A DNA stretch of 64,000 nucleotides, taken from contig CAVPIM010000017.1 in NCBI GenBank assembly GCA_963704995.1, forward strand, positions 806,001 to 870,000. Direction: 5' to 3'. Every line of letters begins with the position of its first letter. The stretch's first letter is position 1. Origin of the DNA: RYN-230 sp963704995. GTDB lineage: Bacteria > Actinomycetota > Actinomycetes > Streptosporangiales > Streptosporangiaceae. This document shows, one piece after another, positions 62,609-64,000 of this stretch. Position numbers and translations under genes: made by a program. Under the pieces are notes generated by a model. It worked only from the letters and a program-made list of their open reading frames with translations, was not told the DNA's origin and ran no database searches.

Positions 62609-63294
62609 AAACGCTGGTGAACGTGGGGCGTTACCACCTGGTGGACCGCTTCACCTGGCTGGCGATGCCGTGGGCCATCATGGCCTTCAGCTTCCTGGTG
62701 AACATCGCCGTCGCCCTGGCCGTCCCGGCCAGCCCGGACGGGATCTATACCGGTGGGCTGGTGTCGCTCTACGTCTTCATGCTCATCTGCGGCGCGCTGA
62801 GCATGACGAGGTCGCTCCCGTTCGGGCTGATGATGGGGGTCAGCCGCCGCACCTACTACGCCGGCACCACCCTGCTCGTGCTGAGCCTGGGCGTGGTCTA
62901 CGGCCTCGGGCTGACCCTGCTGCAGCTCGTGGAGCGGGCCACGAACGGGTGGGGTCTCAGGCTGCACTACTTCCGGGTTCCGTGGATCATGGACGGCCCC
63001 TGGTATGAGACGTGGCTGACGTCGTTTGTGCTGCTGGTCGTGTTCGTCCTGTACGGCATGTGGTACGGGCTGGTGTTCCGGCGCTGGAGCGTGCCTGGGC
63101 TGATTGCCTTCGTCGCCGCCCAGATACTCGTGGCCCTGCTGGCCGTGGTGGCCGTGTCGGCGACCAGCAGCTGGTCCGGGGTGGGGCATTTCTTCACCAC
63201 GGTGACAGCCCTGGCTCTGACCGGCGTGCTGGCCGTGGCCGCGGTGGCCATGGGGTTCGGCGGGCTCACCACCGTGCGCCGGGCCACCATCTGA
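62605..63294 (+). CDS. ABC transporter permease of the GntR operon
   Basis: A 229-residue membrane protein with about six helices: LAMPWAIMAFSFLVNIAVAL, YVFMLICGALSMTRSLPFGL, MMGVSRRTYYAGTTLLVLSL, TSFVLLVVFVLYGMWYGLVF, VPGLIAFVAAQILVALLAVV and the last near 205. The MGVSRRTYYAGT loop is typical of ABC-2-like permeases paired with YtrA-type regulators. It forms the channel for the coupled ATPase. ATG 62605 overlaps its stop codon. Substrate unknown, probably a cell-wall-active compound, as for related systems. Confidence 0.82.
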   Translation: MKTLVNVGRYHLVDRFTWLAMPWAIMAFSFLVNIAVALAVPASPDGIYTGGLVSLYVFMLICGALSMTRSLPFGLMMGVSRRTYYAGTTLLVLSLGVVYGLGLTLLQLVERATNGWGLRLHYFRVPWIMDGPWYETWLTSFVLLVVFVLYGMWYGLVFRRWSVPGLIAFVAAQILVALLAVVAVSATSSWSGVGHFFTTVTALALTGVLAVAAVAMGFGGLTTVRRATI

Positions 63295-63304
63295 CCGGCG
63301 GCGT

Positions 63305-64000
63305 CTAGAAGCCGGGGAACACCGCGCGGAGCCGGTCCAGCTCGATCCCCTCGGCCGAGTAGTCCGGGGTGTGCTCCGGGTCAAGCCGCCCGTAGAACAG
63401 CCGCAGCAGCGCCTCCGCGGGCAGCGTGATCTCCCCGTCGGCGTCTGAGCCTTCTGCCCAGTCCGTCAGCGTCACCGACTCCCCCACGTCGAGCAGGTAG
63501 TCACCGTCGGGGGCGGTGCTGCGCAACCGGACCCGGAACGAGTCACCGGCCGGCTTGGCCACGAACTGGAACAGCTGGGTGATCAGCGCCATGGCCGGGA
63601 GGATCGCATCGCGCGCCACGGTGGCACCGGGGTCGACGCTGACCGCCACGTCCCAGACGTGGATGACGTGCTCGCTGAGACGCAGCCGGACCAGCCCGGC
63701 CGCATCCAGCTGGCGGCCGAAGAAGTCGAGCCCGATGGAGGCCAGTTCCTCGTCGCTGAGCGCCTCCAGCCGGCGGATGTGCTCGCCGTCCCAGGTCAGG
63801 CAGTCGGCGGCCTGCATCTCCGGGGTGCGGTTGTTCCACGCGTCCCAGATCGCCGGGAACGCGCCCTGGTCGAGCTGACCGCGCCCGCCCAGCGCGGCGG
63901 CCAGGCTGAGGGTGGCGATTTCCGCGCCGCTGCCGAGGTGCGAGAGAACCTGGGCCACGGTCCACTCGGTGTCGTAGGACTGGGCGCGCAGCTGGTCCGG
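63305..64000 (-). CDS. Maleylpyruvate isomerase-like / DinB-fold protein, partial
   Basis: The gene runs out of the window at its 5' end; the visible 232 codons have no start. The frame shows SYDTEWTVAQVLSHLGSGAE with the metal-ligand His near the helical start, LRLSEHVIHVWDVAVSVDPG with a second His, and a beta-rich C-terminal domain (FRVRLRSTAPDGDYLLDVGE, then DGEITLPAEALLRLFYGRLD) of the SCP2-like type. This two-domain layout fits the mycothiol-dependent maleylpyruvate isomerase group. It converges on the ABC permease, with 10 bases between the stops. Substrate unknown. Confidence 0.78.
   Translation of the reverse strand, partial: PDQLRAQSYDTEWTVAQVLSHLGSGAEIATLSLAAALGGRGQLDQGAFPAIWDAWNNRTPEMQAADCLTWDGEHIRRLEALSDEELASIGLDFFGRQLDAAGLVRLRLSEHVIHVWDVAVSVDPGATVARDAILPAMALITQLFQFVAKPAGDSFRVRLRSTAPDGDYLLDVGESVTLTDWAEGSDADGEITLPAEALLRLFYGRLDPEHTPDYSAEGIELDRLRAVFPGF

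Overview
The window is very GC-rich DNA with strong G/C bias at third codon positions, many GTG starts and frequent ATGA/GTGA stop-start overlaps, so it comes from a high-GC actinomycete. A polyhydroxyalkanoate (PHA) locus, an MptB-like polyprenol-mannose glycosyltransferase, SARP, TetR, PadR and YtrA-type GntR regulators and several Tat or lipoprotein exports fit a soil actinomycete; I cannot name the species. No rRNA, tRNA, CRISPR array or intact transposase was seen.

Layout. 0-2.7 kb: partial cytidylate-kinase-like gene, alpha/beta hydrolase, and a VOC protein divergent from a TetR regulator around two palindromes. 2.7-5.7 kb: a lower-GC island with a decayed HTH protein and a decayed glycosyltransferase-like protein. 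5.8-15.3 kb: membrane proteins, a lipid-kinase-like enzyme, a PadR/membrane pair facing a DoxX gene, a lipoprotein, a large secreted protein, an SDR, and a flavodoxin remnant. 15.8-22.4 kb: two polytopic glycosyltransferases, an ECF sigma factor with a SnoaL-like tail coupled to a maleylpyruvate-isomerase-like protein, and an MFS exporter. 22.4-30.8 kb: a tightly coupled peptide/nickel-type ABC operon (binding protein, permease, permease-ATPase fusion, ATPase) ending in a flavin monooxygenase, with an HTH-SARP regulator upstream. 31-33.4 kb: secreted ricin-type lectin, PadR plus membrane protein, and a 46-residue membrane protein.

33.5-41.3 kb holds the most interesting block: an HTH-ImmA/IrrE metalloprotease-like protein led by a tiny coupled ORF and a 28-bp perfect palindrome, a subtilisin-family protease, a TPR-CHAT (caspase-like) protease, an ECF-type sigma factor overlapping a small conserved protein, and a 141-residue beta-rich protein. 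It looks like a protease-based signalling island of unknown role.

41.4-46.8 kb: an exported dimethylformamidase-like protein, a phospholipase D, a beta-lactamase-fold hydrolase and a gamma-carbonic anhydrase. 47.3-52.1 kb: PHA locus phaB-phaA-phaC, a phasin, and an HTH regulator, with the same 15-bp element in opposite orientations either side of the phasin. 52.2-64 kb: a beta-propeller glycosidase-like protein, sulfotransferase, acyl-CoA ligase with NAD-epimerase, D-amino-acid-oxidase-like and PhyH-like enzymes, and a GntR-ABC operon.

Caveat: nearly twenty otherwise ordinary genes need one to three single-base frame changes, often in short homopolymers, to read through. Most are probably sequence errors, so such genes are given full-length spans with approximate break positions. 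The HTH/glycosyltransferase pair and the flavodoxin remnant carry more damage and are called pseudogenes.
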